The notes under the pieces are model-generated. The model ran no database searches and was not told where the DNA came from. It was given only the letters and a program-made list of their open reading frames with translations. A stretch of DNA of 6,111 nucleotides from Armatimonadota bacterium. Lineage in GTDB: Bacteria > Armatimonadota > SYMT01. The stretch is taken from contig JAJFMS010000236.1 of the NCBI GenBank assembly GCA_020696885.1, positions 1-6,111 on the forward strand, written 5' to 3'. Of this stretch, positions 5,065 through 6,111 are shown in pieces; positions within the stretch are counted from its first letter, which is position 1; each line of letters starts with the position of its first letter. Both the position numbers and the translations under genes were made by a program.

Positions 5065-6111
5065 TTAAGGAGTGGGGAAGAACCAGCCGGCGGTGCGATT
5101 GTCGGCTCGCAGATACGTGCCGGCCACGCGGGCCACGTCGGCCGGGGTAACGGCGCGCAGGCGCTCGATGTGGCGCTCCATGTCGGACCAGTGCCCCAGG
5201 AGCTGGAAGTAGACCAGGCTGAAGCCCTGGTTGGTGACCGCTTCCCGCCCGTACTCGAACTGGGCCTCCGCCTGGCGCAGCGTGCGGTCCAGCTCCTCGG
5301 CGGTCGGCGGGTCGTCCGCCACGCCCTCGATTGTCCGGATCAGTGCGGCCTCAGCCGCCTCGGCGGAACCGGAGGGGCGGAGGGTGAGGGAGCCGCTGAA
5401 GGTGTGGGGATCCACGGAGAACCGGTAGGAGCTGCCCGCGCTGACGGCCAGCCGTGTCTCCACCAGCGCCCGGTAGATACGCGCGGAGCGGCCCATGTAG
5501 CCGCCCCCGCCGGAGCTGACCGACTTCCCGCCGCTGAGGATCGCGTCCAGCACCAGAAGGGGATAGGTGTCCGGATGCCCGATGGCGGGGGTCCGGTAAG
5601 CAAGCTGCAGGAACGCGTTGGCGCCCGGTCGCCGCACCTCGGTCCGCCGCTCGCCCTGCTGCGGGGGCTCCACCGCCTCGACGGGCGGAATCGGGGGACC
5701 GGCCGGGATCGCCTCGAAGTAGCCGCGCACCTGCTCCAGCGTGGCCGCGGCATCCACGTCTCCGGCAATCGCCAGCACCGCGTTGCCCGGCGCGTAATAG
5801 GTGCGGTAGTGGGAGTACAGCTCCTCGCGGGTCATCCGCTCCAGGTCCGCGCGGGTGCCGATCACCGGCCACTGGTAGGGGTGCTCCCGGAACAGGGTGG
5901 TCGCCATCTGCTCGTAGAGCTGGAAGTGCGGCTTGTTCTCGTTCCCCTCGCGCTCCGCGATGATGACGGTCCGCTCGCTCTCCGTCTCTTCCGGATCGAA
6001 GTGCGCGGCGCCCATGCGCTGGGATTCGATGAGGAGCGGGATGTCGAGCTGGGCGGCGGGGACGGTTTCGTAATAGATCGTGAAATCGTCCGTAGTGAAC
6101 CCGTTGTTCGT
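5065..6111 (-). CDS. M16 (pitrilysin/insulinase) family zinc peptidase, active-type subunit, 5' partial
   Basis: The reading frame runs off the right edge; 348 residues are visible and an ATG at 6015 is internal. The visible start, NNGFTTDDFTIYYETVPAAQ, matches the segment that follows the HXXEH zinc motif in M16 peptidases, so that motif should lie some 20-30 codons beyond the edge. ERTVIIAEREG (46-56) fits the segment carrying the third zinc ligand, probably Glu53. HPYQWPVIG (77-85) and YYAPGNAVLAIAGDVD (105-120) are family signatures of the first domain. The second domain has a Gly/Ser-rich stretch (SGGKSVSSGGGGYMGR, 193-208), then ARIYRALVETRLAVSAGSSY, typical of catalytic M16B subunits. 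It is the first gene visible of a minus-strand operon with its inactive partner and a TPR protein. The catalytic His/Glu are outside the window, so activity is inferred, not seen. Confidence 0.93.
   Translation of the reverse strand, partial: TNNGFTTDDFTIYYETVPAAQLDIPLLIESQRMGAAHFDPEETESERTVIIAEREGNENKPHFQLYEQMATTLFREHPYQWPVIGTRADLERMTREELYSHYRTYYAPGNAVLAIAGDVDAAATLEQVRGYFEAIPAGPPIPPVEAVEPPQQGERRTEVRRPGANAFLQLAYRTPAIGHPDTYPLLVLDAILSGGKSVSSGGGGYMGRSARIYRALVETRLAVSAGSSYRFSVDPHTFSGSLTLRPSGSAEAAEAALIRTIEGVADDPPTAEELDRTLRQAEAQFEYGREAVTNQGFSLVYFQLLGHWSDMERHIERLRAVTPADVARVAGTYLRADNRTAGWFFPTP

Noticed and set aside
5065..6015. Treating the ATG at 6015 as the start of the active-type M16 gene
   Set aside because: The frame stays open to base 6111 and the 32 upstream codons encode conserved M16 sequence (FTTDDFTIYYETV), so the gene is 5' partial and that Met is internal.

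Overview
This is a GC-rich bacterial window with five protein-coding genes, one of them cut off by the right edge. No RNA genes, transposase, phage genes or CRISPR array are visible. Several features recall Gemmatimonadota/Longimicrobium-like soil bacteria: very high GC at third codon positions, a free-standing CBM48 protein, a Gly-Ile-Pro helical N-terminal module, paired M16 peptidases, and a CACAAAGACACGA-type inverted repeat. That placement is inference only, because no marker gene is present.

Layout. Bases 1-135 are a non-coding leader. Bases 136-420 (+) encode a small stand-alone CBM48/AMPK-type carbohydrate-binding protein. Bases 368-1417 (-) encode an exported protein of no recognised family; its His and Cys motifs suggest a caspase-like (clan CD) fold, and its 3' end overlaps the CBM48 gene tail to tail. 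A 235-base divergent intergenic region follows. Bases 1653-2309 (+) encode a protein with a helical N-terminus, two consecutive Tudor/Agenet-like barrels and a C-terminal membrane anchor. A 203-base inverted-repeat element (2312-2514) fills most of the gap before the next convergent gene.

The right half is one minus-strand operon. In transcription order it holds the active-subunit M16 zinc peptidase (5' end outside the window), an inactive M16 partner that has lost HXXEH but keeps the C-terminal Arg/Tyr substrate-binding pattern, and a TPR protein beginning one base after the partner's stop codon. The two M16 proteins very probably form a heterodimeric processing peptidase. The TPR protein, with an unrecognised C-terminal module, may be an adaptor for it or for its substrates.

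The observations most worth following are the possible caspase-like exported protein, the membrane-anchored tandem Tudor-like protein, and the inverted-repeat element.
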